A stretch of DNA of 18,858 nucleotides from JBEKYD01 sp049509915 (GCA_049509915.1 JBEKZL010000152.1:1-18858); one strand, 5' to 3'; counted from the first letter of the stretch, positions 8,249 through 16,265 are shown. A program made the numbers and translations. The notes: generated by a model from the sequence alone, not told the origin.

Positions 8249-10747
8249 CTATTTCAACCCGATTCGCTTAACCAGGGCGACGAATGCCGGATCGTTGCGC
8301 ATTTGGGCGAATGCCGGATTCACCGCCAGGTTGAGCACCTGGAATTCCCGTAGCTCCGCCGATTTCTCCAACCATTTTACCGTCTGGGCGTGGTCGCGCA
8401 ACGACGCCCAGGCCAAGGCGAACCACTGGCGAAAGACGCGCTGGTCCTGCCCGTATTCGGCCTCCAGTTGGCGGAGCAGGCGTAGCGCTTCCTCGCGCCG
8501 GCCCAAGTGGGCAAGCGCCATCACCTCGAGCACCCGGCTGGGGGGAAATTTGGCCGCCAGCGGGCGGATGTCCGCCAGCGCTAATTCCGCCTGGCCCGCC
8601 TCAATGTAAGTGAGGTTCAGCATAACTCGGGGATTGAGTTGGCCGGGGAAGTGTTCGAGCAGTTGCCGGTTGAGCGCGATCGCTTCCGGAAACCGGCCCT
8701 CCCAGTACCGAACGGCACCGACGTAGGTAATCGTCACCGAGTTCAAAGGATCGATGGACAGTGCCGCCGCCATCCGTCGATCGGCTTCGCCAAACCGGCC
8801 GCGATAGGCCAAAAGCAAGCCATAGGTGTTTTCGGCGGGGACGCTCGGCCCGTTGCGCGAAGCTAGCCGCAACTCACGCTCCGCGCCCGCCCAGTCCCAA
8901 TCGGTATTCATCGCGATCAAGCCCAGGTTGGCGTGAGCTTCCGCCAGATCGGGGTCCAGAGTGAGCGCCTTGCGATAGAGATCTTTCACGTCGCGCACTT
9001 CCGCCGGCGTAGGAGCGCGGCCGCTGACTGCCGCCAGGCCAAACTTCGCCACCGCCAACCTGGCCCAGGCGGCGGCGTACTCGGGGTCAATTCGAACGGC
9101 CCGTTCCAGCCCCTGTTCGGCGCGCTTTACGGCATCCGGCGTCAGCGCCTCCAAGTCGAAGGTCGCTCGCAGAAACAGGTCGTGTGCTTCCTCGGCCGGA
9201 ATGTGGCGGGACGCGAAGCTCGTGCCGGAATTTACCTGCAGAACACGGGCGACGGCCTCGGCGATCTCCGATTGGACGGTCAACAGATTCCTGGCCGGCC
9301 GGTCGTAGGTTTCCGACCAGACCAACGATCCGTCGGACGCGCGCTCAAGGTGCGCGCTGATCCGGATTTGTTCCCCGGACCACGCCACCCTTCCTTCCAG
9401 GATATGGGTTACGTGGAGTTGCCGGCTTACTTCGCGAGGGTCGGCGCGTTTGCCCTTGAACACAAAGGCGGACGTGTGGGCCACCACCCGGAGCGATTTG
9501 ACTCGCACCAGTTGGTCGGTGATTTCATCGGTGAGGCCCTCGGCGAAGTACTCCTTCGACGGATCGGCGCCGGAACTCGCGAATGGCAAGACCACGATGG
9601 AAGAGCGGTCGCCGACGGAATGTGTTCGGAACAGTTTCAGCGCGCCCGCCAATCCTCCAAAGGCGAGAAGCCCCGCGGCCAGCAAAGCCCAAACCCGGCG
9701 CGGCACTCGTCGGGCGCTCGCCCGCGCGCGCACGGGCTCTCCTTCCAGGTAGCGCACCAGGTCCGCATCCATCTCCGCGGCGAATTGATAGCGGCCGGCG
9801 GCATTCCCGCTCAGCGCCTTGGCCAGAATGGCTTCGAGCGGCGCGTCGAGCCGGGGCGGTTCCAGCCGCTCAACGGCGACGGTATTCGCAGGGCCGGCCG
9901 CCGGTAGGCGTTCGATCCGGTGGGGCAAGCTGCCGGTGAGCAGCAGGTATAGCAACACGCCGGCCGAATACAGGTCGGAAGCGAAGGTGACCGGCTCGCC
10001 GTGCACCTGCTCCGGGCTGGCGTACTCCGGGGTGAAAGCGAACACGCCCGTCTTGGTCAGGGCGGTCTCGGCGGTGGCGTCGACCAACCGCGCAATGCCG
10101 AAATCCAGCAGCTTCACATTGCCCGATTCGTCCACCAGAAGGTTGGACGGCTTCACGTCGCGGTGGATCACGTGGCGGCCGTGGACGTAAGCTAAGGCGT
10201 CCAGAACCTGGCGCACCACAGCGATGCGCGCGCGGGTATCCAGGCGATGGGCGTCACAGTAGCAGTCGACCGTCAGGCCCTCGACGAATTCCATCACCAG
10301 GTAGGGCAGGCCGGTCTCGGAAACGCCCCCATCGATCAGGCGTGCCACTTTGGGATGATCCAGGCTGGCCAGAAACTGGCGCTCGCGGCGAAAGCGTTCT
10401 TCGATCTCGTGGGATGCCATGGCCAGCGGCACAACCTTCACCGCCGCTGACATGCGGAAGGCCCCGTCGGCCCGTTCCGCCAGATAAACCGTTCCCATGC
10501 CGCCGCGCCCCAGCAGTTTCACGGCCTGCCAGGCGCCGAACCGCGGCAAACGCAGCGAGGGCGAGGGCGCCGCCGCCCGGATGCGTTCGTGGCCTTCGAT
10601 GAGGAGGGTTACATCGGCGCGCAGGTTCTCGTTGGCGGCGCACAGCTCTTCGATCAACGTGTCCCGCTCCACTCCCGGCGGCCGTTCGATAGCCGCGTAG
10701 AAGATCTCTTCGACTTCCCTAAATCGTTCCAGTGCGGCCGGATTCAT
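8249..10747 (-). CDS. Membrane Ser/Thr protein kinase with TolB-like and TPR sensor half
   Basis: 832 residues from the ATG at 10747, 11 nt after the sigma-factor stop; an upstream in-frame start would overlap that gene. Domain order: a helical segment (1-65); a Hanks-type kinase domain (about 70-335) with glycine loop GRGGMG (80-85), Lys104 in AAVK, HRDVKPSN with Asp197 and DFG at 215-217; one membrane helix (about 352-372); a TolB-N-like/FlgO-like domain (about 382-505, starting SSIVVLPFASSG, with the FAEGLTDEITDQL block); then TPR-type repeats to the end. All catalytic residues are present, so it should be active. The kinase would be cytoplasmic and the TolB-TPR half periplasmic. There is no clear ribosome site, so translation is probably coupled to the sigma gene. 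Their pairing suggests the kinase controls that sigma factor. Confidence 0.92.
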   Translation of the reverse strand: MNPAALERFREVEEIFYAAIERPPGVERDTLIEELCAANENLRADVTLLIEGHERIRAAAPSPSLRLPRFGAWQAVKLLGRGGMGTVYLAERADGAFRMSAAVKVVPLAMASHEIEERFRRERQFLASLDHPKVARLIDGGVSETGLPYLVMEFVEGLTVDCYCDAHRLDTRARIAVVRQVLDALAYVHGRHVIHRDVKPSNLLVDESGNVKLLDFGIARLVDATAETALTKTGVFAFTPEYASPEQVHGEPVTFASDLYSAGVLLYLLLTGSLPHRIERLPAAGPANTVAVERLEPPRLDAPLEAILAKALSGNAAGRYQFAAEMDADLVRYLEGEPVRARASARRVPRRVWALLAAGLLAFGGLAGALKLFRTHSVGDRSSIVVLPFASSGADPSKEYFAEGLTDEITDQLVRVKSLRVVAHTSAFVFKGKRADPREVSRQLHVTHILEGRVAWSGEQIRISAHLERASDGSLVWSETYDRPARNLLTVQSEIAEAVARVLQVNSGTSFASRHIPAEEAHDLFLRATFDLEALTPDAVKRAEQGLERAVRIDPEYAAAWARLAVAKFGLAAVSGRAPTPAEVRDVKDLYRKALTLDPDLAEAHANLGLIAMNTDWDWAGAERELRLASRNGPSVPAENTYGLLLAYRGRFGEADRRMAAALSIDPLNSVTITYVGAVRYWEGRFPEAIALNRQLLEHFPGQLNPRVMLNLTYIEAGQAELALADIRPLAAKFPPSRVLEVMALAHLGRREEALRLLRQLEAEYGQDQRVFRQWFALAWASLRDHAQTVKWLEKSAELREFQVLNLAVNPAFAQMRNDPAFVALVKRIGLK

Positions 10748-10758
10748 AGCGGTGGCGT

Positions 10759-11322
10759 TCAGGCCAGCGAGCGGCGCAGCCAGGCCAGGGAAAAATGCAG
10801 GCTGCGTTGCACGGTCCGGCTGGAAAGGTCCAGAATTTCCGCGGTTTCGTCGACGGTGCACCCGAAAAAGTAGTGCAACTCGACCATGCGGGTCTTGACG
10901 GGATCGTATTCGGCCAGATCGTCGAGAGCCTGGGAAAGATCGAGCGACTCGGCGTTCTCGCCGCCCAGCCAGGCTAGTTCCGCGTCGAGCGGCGCGCGCT
11001 GCCAGCCCGAGCCGCGCTTTTGCGATTTGGCCTTGCGCGCGGAATCGATCAGGACCCGGCGAGTGAGCTGCGCGGCGAAGGTGAAGAAGTGGGCGCGGTC
11101 CTTGAGCGTCAGCCGTCGCACGCGCAGCAGGTCCAGGAAGACTTCATTGACTACCGCGGTGGGCTGCAAAGTATGGTCCGGCCGCTCTTGGCGCAGGTAA
11201 GCTTCGGCGATCGCGTGAAGCCGATCATATACCAAAGGGGCCAACGCCTCGACCGCCCCGGCATCTCCGCGCTCCCAGCGCGCCAGGAGCGCGGTAATCT
11301 CCCCTTGCCCGGTGTCCACCAC
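10759..11322 (-). CDS. ECF sigma factor of the kinase-linked type
   Basis: 187 residues. Region 2 spans about 15-100 (WERGDAGAVEALAPLVYDRL, then HTLQPTAVVNEVFLDLL and a RAHFFTFAAQLTRRVLIDSAR stretch) and region 4 about 130-185 (VELHYFFGCTVDETAEIL, then SSRTVQRSLHFSLAWLRRSL, the helix-turn-helix). The LQPTAVVNEV and HFFTFAA signatures belong to the ECF group found next to Ser/Thr kinases in acidobacteria and planctomycetes (TIGR02999 type). No anti-sigma gene is adjacent; the downstream kinase probably takes that role. The start is ambiguous: tandem GTG codons at 11322 and 11319, with GGAG at 11327-11324, favour 11319. The gene is divergent from a secreted-protein gene. Confidence 0.9.
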   Translation of the reverse strand: MVDTGQGEITALLARWERGDAGAVEALAPLVYDRLHAIAEAYLRQERPDHTLQPTAVVNEVFLDLLRVRRLTLKDRAHFFTFAAQLTRRVLIDSARKAKSQKRGSGWQRAPLDAELAWLGGENAESLDLSQALDDLAEYDPVKTRMVELHYFFGCTVDETAEILDLSSRTVQRSLHFSLAWLRRSLA

Positions 11323-11612
11323 ACTCCATGATAAGACACCCGAGCCTCCTTCCGGCCGGTAGATTCAGGTCCGTACCTACCAGTACGGCGCTCGCAGCCA
11401 GTCCTCCCTCACCCAAATACGGCGCAATTCAGGGCAAGAAACGCCAATTCAAGTATAAATAGGCCTTTTTGTCTGTTTTTGACGGATTACTGCGCCGTCT
11501 TAAATGAACCGCCGGGCGGCCACAACCGGAGTAAGCATCGGATGCGTAATTGCCATCTCGCCCAGGTGACCGGTCAAAGCCACTCCCGATGTCCGCTGCA
11601 AGGTAGGAAACC
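11323..11612. other. Divergent spacer between ECF sigma and secreted-protein genes
   Basis: 290 bp. On the sigma side lie a strong ribosome-binding sequence (AAGGAGG on the - strand, about 11346-11352) and a small inverted repeat CCGTAC-CTACCA-GTACGG at 11371-11388. The middle, about 11443-11500, is AT-rich and includes TATAAA at 11453-11458 on the + strand. I could not find a confident -35/-10 pair for either gene, as might be expected if one or both use an ECF-type promoter. Confidence 0.5.
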
Positions 11613-12959
11613 ATGACACCGATAAGATTATCAACGGTTGGAGCGCTTGTCCTCACGGCCTTTGTAGGCGCCGGTATGGCGAAAGCCGATACGGTCGCCA
11701 TTAACGTAATCGGTCCCATTAACGCCGGTTATGTTCAACCATTCAATTACACCCAGGGAAGCTACCTCATGGGTTTCGTGTTCCGGGCGAACAGCCCGAT
11801 CAGCGTCACCCAGCTCGGCTTCTACGACTCCAACTTGACCGGTGTGTCCGAAACGTTTGTGAACTCCCCGGTCGGAGTTTACGACATGAGCACGAATGCC
11901 CTTCTGACTTCGGCCACGGTACACGCATCCGACCCGGCCACCGGCTTGTTCCGATACGTCTCGATTAGTCCACTCGCGCTCAACACCAAAGACACCTACG
12001 CGGTCGTCGGGGTCACGGGTACCAATTACTACACGGTCGGAGTGCAGGCGGGCGCCGCGCCCGTAAATGCGGCGATCGTCTATGTGAGCCCTGCGTATTA
12101 CAGCCCTGGCGGAGCGGACACGCAAACCACCACACTCGTCGAACCGGATTACTTCTCGGTGGGAAACATCTTCGGTAATGTCCCCCCTCCGACCACCCTC
12201 AACGATTTTGGGCCAAATTTCCAGTTCACAGCGACAAACAGCAGCCCCACCATCACCTCGGTTTCCAACGCGGCAAGCGGCCAGAACGGGGTTTCGGCCG
12301 GAACCTACGTTTCCATCTACGGGACTAACTTCGCCGCCGCCGGCTTCTCCGATACCTGGGGCAATTCGATTGTCGGCGGTGAGCTGCCCACCAAGCTCGA
12401 CGGCGTTACCGTCGACATCGGCGGCATACCCGCCTACGTCGTGGCGCTCACTCCAGGGCAGATCAACGTGCTCGCTCCCAACCTCGGAACCGGCACCATG
12501 CCGGTCACCGTGACTACGGCGGCGGGCGCCAGCGCGCCTTTCACCGTCACCGCTCAGGCCGGGCAGCCGGCGTTCTTCCTCTGGCCCGGCAGCTCCGCCG
12601 TAGCGACTCACCTGGACTACACCTATGCAGTGAAGAACGGAACGTTTCAGATACCCACAGTGCCTGCCAAGCCGGGCGAGGCGGTCATTCTCTGGGGAAC
12701 CGGGTTCGGCCCCACCACGCCCACAGCCCCTGCTGGCCAGGTAGTGTCGGGCGGTCCGTACGTGGTCGATGGCGTCACCGTCACCGTCGGCGGCATCGGG
12801 GCGCAAGTGTATGGCGTCGCACTGGCATCGGGGCTGGCCGGGCTCTATCAGGTGGCCATCGAGGTGCCACCCAGCCTGGCCAATGGCGATTACCCGGTGG
12901 TCGCCGCCGTGGGCGGCCAGCAGTCGCCCGTGGGCGTAGTCCTTACGGTTCAACAGTAG
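11613..12959 (+). CDS. Secreted protein with Solibacter C-terminal (TIGR03437-type) domain
   Basis: 448 residues from the ATG at 11613, with an AGGTAGGA-type ribosome site. A signal peptide covers residues 1-25 (cleavage near AKA/D). Residues about 27-207 form a beta-rich domain like those in PEP-CTERM and DUF4082-like exoproteins (GFVFRANSPISVTQLGFYD, VGVYDMSTNALLTSATV, FRYVSISPLALNTKDTYAV, FGPNFQFTA). Residues about 213-446 match the domain named after Candidatus Solibacter: NAASGQNGVSAGTYVSIYG, LPTKLDGVTVDIGGIPAYV, TPGQINVLAPN, PGEAVILWGTGFGPTTP, GLYQVAIEVP and a terminal PVGVVLTV. These are surface or extracellular adhesion-like modules; no enzyme motif is present. It is divergent from the ECF sigma gene and may be one of its targets. 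Confidence 0.88.
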   Translation: MTPIRLSTVGALVLTAFVGAGMAKADTVAINVIGPINAGYVQPFNYTQGSYLMGFVFRANSPISVTQLGFYDSNLTGVSETFVNSPVGVYDMSTNALLTSATVHASDPATGLFRYVSISPLALNTKDTYAVVGVTGTNYYTVGVQAGAAPVNAAIVYVSPAYYSPGGADTQTTTLVEPDYFSVGNIFGNVPPPTTLNDFGPNFQFTATNSSPTITSVSNAASGQNGVSAGTYVSIYGTNFAAAGFSDTWGNSIVGGELPTKLDGVTVDIGGIPAYVVALTPGQINVLAPNLGTGTMPVTVTTAAGASAPFTVTAQAGQPAFFLWPGSSAVATHLDYTYAVKNGTFQIPTVPAKPGEAVILWGTGFGPTTPTAPAGQVVSGGPYVVDGVTVTVGGIGAQVYGVALASGLAGLYQVAIEVPPSLANGDYPVVAAVGGQQSPVGVVLTVQQ

Positions 12960-12988
12960 GGTGGAGGAGGAGGCGGGCTTGCCCGGAT

Positions 12989-13020
12989 TCCGGGAGAACG
13001 GAAATCCGGGAGAACGGAAA
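12989..13020. repeat. Perfect 16-bp tandem duplication ahead of a secreted-protein gene
   Basis: The unit TCCGGGAGAACGGAAA occurs twice with no spacer (12989-13004 and 13005-13020). It ends 12 bp before the ATG at 13033 and supplies purine-rich sequence to the ribosome-site region. Because 16 is not a multiple of 3, it would shift any reading frame crossing it, which argues against the longer start at 12961. Confidence 0.9.
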
Positions 13021-13032
13021 GAGGTGACGGTC

Positions 13033-14397
13033 ATGGGCAATTACAAGGGATTCTGCGTGTTGCTGGTTCCATGGATGGTTTTCGTGGCGATGGGTTCGCA
13101 TTCGGCGCGGGCCCAAAGCGCGCTCAAGACCATCGACAATCCCCAAGGCGGCAAAATCGTCTACGGACGGCCGGACGGCGTGGCCAGCCAGGCGGCAGCC
13201 ATGAGCACCCTGCTGCGCATGGTGCATAACAACTGCGACGAAAGGCCGCTAATCGGAAAGGTCTTTAGGGCGCGCGGCACGAATTCAGCGGCCGTGTTTT
13301 TCACCGTGGTCAACCACGCGCGTGGGGACAGGCCGATAGCTGGCTTGGTCATCGCCTCCCTCTCCGGTCCCAACGGCGTTGAGGCCGCCCTGATCAGCGA
13401 CGATGCGGCTCGCTTCGGCTCGACTGTAAACCCTATGCTCGCCCAACTGTTCGCTGTGTGGCGTCCCGGCGGCGGCGCGGCACAACCTCCCGGTACGGCG
13501 GCCGGTGCAAGATCCGCCCCGCCAGCCGCGCTGCACCCGGTTACGGCCGCGGACAACTCGGCCAGCGTGGGCATCCCCGACGGCTGGCAGGCGAAAGGTT
13601 CCCAAGGCACCATGCTTGTCTCAGGCCCAAACGGGGAATCGGTCGGCCTCGACTATACCCGTTTGGCAGCCGACCCTAACGGCCCTGGGCAGCGCCAGTT
13701 TCAACGTTACGGCAACAACAACTCCGGCAAAATCATCTACCCCGCCAACGTGGATCTGCCCCGGGCCTTTCCGGACCTTTTCCAGGAGTTCTGGCGTGTA
13801 AACGGCGGTCACCCTACCGGCCTTCAGATCGCCCACGCCGAGCAGGTGCCCGGTCCCCCCGGCCAACGCTGCGCACATGTCACCGGGTACGTGAATCTCT
13901 CCGGAATGCAAGGGGAAATGGAGGAGATGAACGCCCTGCTATGCACCACCACCCCCGGTCCGATGGGCAATTACCTGGTGATGCTTTCCATGGCCTTGCT
14001 TCCGCCAGCCGTTGCCGATAAGGAGCGCGCCACCGTCGGCGCCATCCTGGCCAGCTTTCAGGCCAACCAGGCGGTCGTCGCCGGGCAGGCCAACGCCATG
14101 GCCGCCCCCGCCATCGCCGCCATTCACGCCATCGGCAGGGACGCGGCCAATCGCGCCGCCGAAGCCGACCGGCAGCACGATATCCAACACCGCGCCTGGG
14201 AAAACGATCAGGACAACAAGGCCGGGTACAACCAGGGCTTCAGCAACTACCTGCTCGACCAAACCGTCATCCAGGACAATTATCTCTATACTCATGAGAC
14301 GGTCTGGAACCGGACCGCCGATCTGCTGGTCAAAGCCGATCCCAACCGCTACGAAATCGTGGATACCCCTAATTACTGGAAGGGCTGGGATTTCTAA
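13033..14397 (+). CDS. Secreted hypothetical protein
   Basis: 454 residues from the ATG at 13033 (AAAGAGGTG about 7 nt upstream); a GTG at 12961 would put 24 polar residues ahead of the signal peptide. The leader at 1-27 is cleaved near ARA/Q. I recognise no catalytic domain. Visible features are an N-terminal segment (30-145) with a single Cys68, an Ala/Pro/Gly linker (146-180), a segment beginning IPDGWQAKGSQGTMLVSGPNG (181-340) with cysteines 280 and 304 that could form a disulfide, an Ala-rich helical stretch (340-385) and a Tyr/Trp/Asn-rich C-terminus ending in YWKGWDF. The GWQ..........GP.G opening resembles DUF-type exported proteins common in acidobacteria. It starts 73 bp after the Solibacter-domain gene on the same strand and may share its transcript. 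Confidence 0.8.
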   Translation: MGNYKGFCVLLVPWMVFVAMGSHSARAQSALKTIDNPQGGKIVYGRPDGVASQAAAMSTLLRMVHNNCDERPLIGKVFRARGTNSAAVFFTVVNHARGDRPIAGLVIASLSGPNGVEAALISDDAARFGSTVNPMLAQLFAVWRPGGGAAQPPGTAAGARSAPPAALHPVTAADNSASVGIPDGWQAKGSQGTMLVSGPNGESVGLDYTRLAADPNGPGQRQFQRYGNNNSGKIIYPANVDLPRAFPDLFQEFWRVNGGHPTGLQIAHAEQVPGPPGQRCAHVTGYVNLSGMQGEMEEMNALLCTTTPGPMGNYLVMLSMALLPPAVADKERATVGAILASFQANQAVVAGQANAMAAPAIAAIHAIGRDAANRAAEADRQHDIQHRAWENDQDNKAGYNQGFSNYLLDQTVIQDNYLYTHETVWNRTADLLVKADPNRYEIVDTPNYWKGWDF

Positions 14398-14433
14398 GCG
14401 CCGCCAGCGGACTGAGAGTCCTCGGCTGTGTGC

Positions 14434-14719
14434 TTAACTCGTGGTGGTGAGATCTGCGCGACGGGGGCCGTCCTCCGGCCAGATCAGACGGTCACGTCGC
14501 TCCAAGGGCCGTGCGTCCACAAACTGGCTAAGATGGCGGGGATTGGTGGTGACGACAATTTCGTGCGCGCAGCAGTTCGCGTCGCAGCTCGTAGTAGATG
14601 ATGGCCGGCACCAGCACGGCGTCGCCACCCGATAGGCAGTCGATGAGCCAATCGTTCATCGCCACGACCTCAGGGGTGACCCTCGGCTGAGTCAAGAGTC
14701 CGAGCGGGCCGGAATCCAT
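14434..14719 (-). pseudogene. PIN-domain (VapC-like) toxin, internal deletion joined out of frame
   Basis: From the ATG at 14719 the first frame gives the start of a PIN toxin (MDSGPLGLLTQPRVTPEVVA, then NDWLIDCLSGGDAVLVP and YYELRRELLRA), in which Asp2 would be the first metal ligand. At about 14560-14570 homology jumps: the next frame gives EIVVTTNPRHLSQFVDARPL, the normal C-terminal strand of the same family, running to a TAA at 14434. Roughly 55-60 central residues, including the later acidic ligands, are missing and the frame is broken, so no active nuclease can form. It lies 14 nt after the stop of an antitoxin-like gene in the usual toxin-antitoxin order. The deletion size is estimated from memory of the family. 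Confidence 0.8.
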
Positions 14720-14733
14720 CAGCAGCTAGCGAT

Positions 14734-14958
14734 TCACGGAAAGACGGGGCTCTCGGGCGGACGATTCGCGTTGAGGGCGGCCTTGAGCTGGGCTAATTCC
14801 TTTTCAGCACGGGCAATGGCAGCCGGATCGTCGGAGGCGTCCTCCCGCGTCCACCGCTCGAGGAGCGCAATGGTGGCTGAGTGATCGGGAGGCGGGGCTG
14901 GCGTCCCGCCCCGTGGCGGAAGCGCGGAACCAGACGGATCGGCGTAGTGTTGTGGCAT
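14734..14958 (-). CDS. Antitoxin-like small protein, partner of the broken PIN toxin
   Basis: 74 residues from the ATG at 14958, preceded by an excellent ribosome site (GGGAGGGGGA directly upstream). The frame continues far upstream without a stop, but that part has shadow-like composition. The C-terminal half (TIALLERWTREDASDDPAAI, then AEKELAQLKAALNANRP and a terminal PVFP) is the helix-plus-tail pattern of small proteins encoded just ahead of PIN toxins; the NANR...FP ending is characteristic. The N-terminal 27 residues are Pro/Gly-rich and unusual, so this end may be altered. The antitoxin would bind and inhibit the toxin and repress its own promoter. Since the toxin is dead, it is now an orphan. 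It overlaps the start of a + strand frame. Confidence 0.65.
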   Translation of the reverse strand: MPQHYADPSGSALPPRGGTPAPPPDHSATIALLERWTREDASDDPAAIARAEKELAQLKAALNANRPPESPVFP

Positions 14959-15597
14959 TCCCCCTCCCGTGAAGCATGGTTTGGCACGCACAAGCCTGGC
15001 GCCGATTGGGGCGGCGCTGGGATCTGCACCCTTCTTGCAGCGCCAACGCTGGAAGCGATTATAGCCGAGGTGATCGGTCGAGCCGACAAGGCGCCCGACG
15101 AACCAGCCACCAGGGAACTGTACCGCGATCGCGGGGATTTGGATTTTGCGGCATGGTGGCGCATCCGCAACCCGATCCGCGTTAAGTTCGAGTCGCTTCA
15201 TCAGGTTCCCGGGCATCGCTGGCGCAGCGGGCTGGGGGCTGCCGGCGTATTCGGCGGGAGCATGGTGTCGTTTACATATTGGGACTTCGGCGGTGCGTCT
15301 TTTGAGGACCTCGCCAGTAGCGTGGCCGGCGCGAGCCAGAACGCGCCACGTCCCGCCATGGCCGTTGACTCGGTCGCGCCGGATGAAACGTTGTCGGCCG
15401 CAGGTACCGGCTGCGAACAGTGGTCCCGGCCGGAGTTTCCGGTCCACGGTGTGGATTTCAGCGGTGGCGAGGAGGATCGGCGCTACGGCAACAGGAAGAT
15501 CTGGGTCGCGACATGGTGCCCGGTAAGGATGTCGCGCTTCGGTGCGGCTGGCCTGACCGCACTGCGGATAAGATATGCCGGCGTGATCTTCCGGGAC
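14947..15597 (+). CDS. Unrecognised Trp-rich domain reading in frame into a DUF429 N-terminus
   Basis: An open frame with no internal stop runs from upstream of 14947 to the TGA at 15598. I do not recognise residues encoded at about 14947-15357, but they look like real protein rather than an out-of-frame read: a helix (TLEAIIAEVIGRAD), then DFAAWWRIRNPIRVKFESLH, a VPG turn and FGGSMVSFTYWDF. Codon third positions are GC-rich, as in the neighbours. No good start is visible: GTG at 14947 or 14881 are the options, both without a clear ribosome site. The same frame enters the DUF429 start (GVDFSGGEEDRR, near 15448) and is then lost at a frameshift. It may be a two-domain protein, or a separate gene whose stop has decayed. 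Confidence 0.4.
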
Positions 15598-16265
15598 TGA
15601 TTAAGGGGGAGCCGGGTTGGTGGTCGCTCGACTTTCCATTCGGAGTTGCCCAGCAGACCGCCCGTGCACTGGGTTTGAATAGCTGGCCGGAATGGCTTAG
15701 ATGGCGCGGCGGCGAAGGTGAGGCAACGACTCTCCGCGATAAGGCAAGGGAGTCGACAAATCGAGCTGGAGTGGCATGGGCAGAGCGCCGCCAGGTGGAC
15801 GAAAGCAACCATACCACTTGGTTCCCGCTGTTTGAACAACTCTACCGGCAGACCATCTACGGCGCGCGGGAAGTGCTACTCCCGCTTCACGAAGATGGGT
15901 TCTGCGTCCTGCCATGGGGATGGGCAGCGCTCAAGAAACCCGCCGCTGTTGTCGAGGGTTTCCCCGGCGCGACTGTTCGGAACCACCTGCTGAAGCGGCG
16001 TGTCTCCTACAAGGGCCGCACCGGCGCGCATAGGGTTGCGCGAGAAGCCATCGTCAGGGCCGTGAAGTCCGCGCCGGTCGCGGTTCCGATCCCAGACGGC
16101 GTGGCCGCCAAAGCTGTCGAGGACCAGGACGGCTACGCGCTCGATGCGCTGGTGCTACTTCTCGGGAGTTGGATCTCCCAGCGGCTCACTTGGGCCAAGT
16201 GGAAGCAACAGCTTGCCGAGCTTGACGGTTACGGTGCCACGGTCGAGGGGTGGTTTCCGGTCTAA
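15358..16265 (+). pseudogene. DUF429 (predicted RNase H-fold nuclease) gene with a frameshift
   Basis: The N-terminus is read in one frame (GVDFSGGEEDRRYGNRKIWVATW, about 15448-15516) and the rest, from PGKDVALRCGW (about 15518) to the TAA at 16263-16265, in the -1 frame. A single lost base within about 15510-15525 explains this. Rejoined, the protein shows the three acidic sites expected of the family: Asp in GVDFSG, Asp in SLDFPFG and Asp in YALDALVLLLG, plus the conserved LYRQTIYG, a VEGFPGATVRNHLLKRR block and YKG. The ATG at 15358 is the nearest start, but the frame also continues upstream into an unknown domain. Either the gene is dead or the assembly has a one-base error; all other motifs are intact, so the loss is recent. 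No slippery heptamer is evident. Confidence 0.75.

Noticed and set aside
8933..9907. 324-codon open frame on the + strand
   Set aside because: Antisense to the kinase gene, which carries every expected kinase motif in the opposite frame.
11500..11612. Possible cyclic-di-GMP (GEMM) riboswitch ahead of the secreted-protein gene
   Set aside because: A CAAAGCCAC stretch recalls the conserved core, but the paired stems and the second conserved segment are not found.
11631..13040. 469-codon open frame on the - strand
   Set aside because: It is antisense to the Solibacter-domain gene and its translation is Arg/Gly/His-rich without domains; a GC-bias shadow.
14959..15447. Long N-terminal extension of the antitoxin frame
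   Set aside because: The part upstream of the ATG at 14958 is Cys/His/Arg-rich, opposite a better + strand frame, and the strong ribosome site points to 14958.
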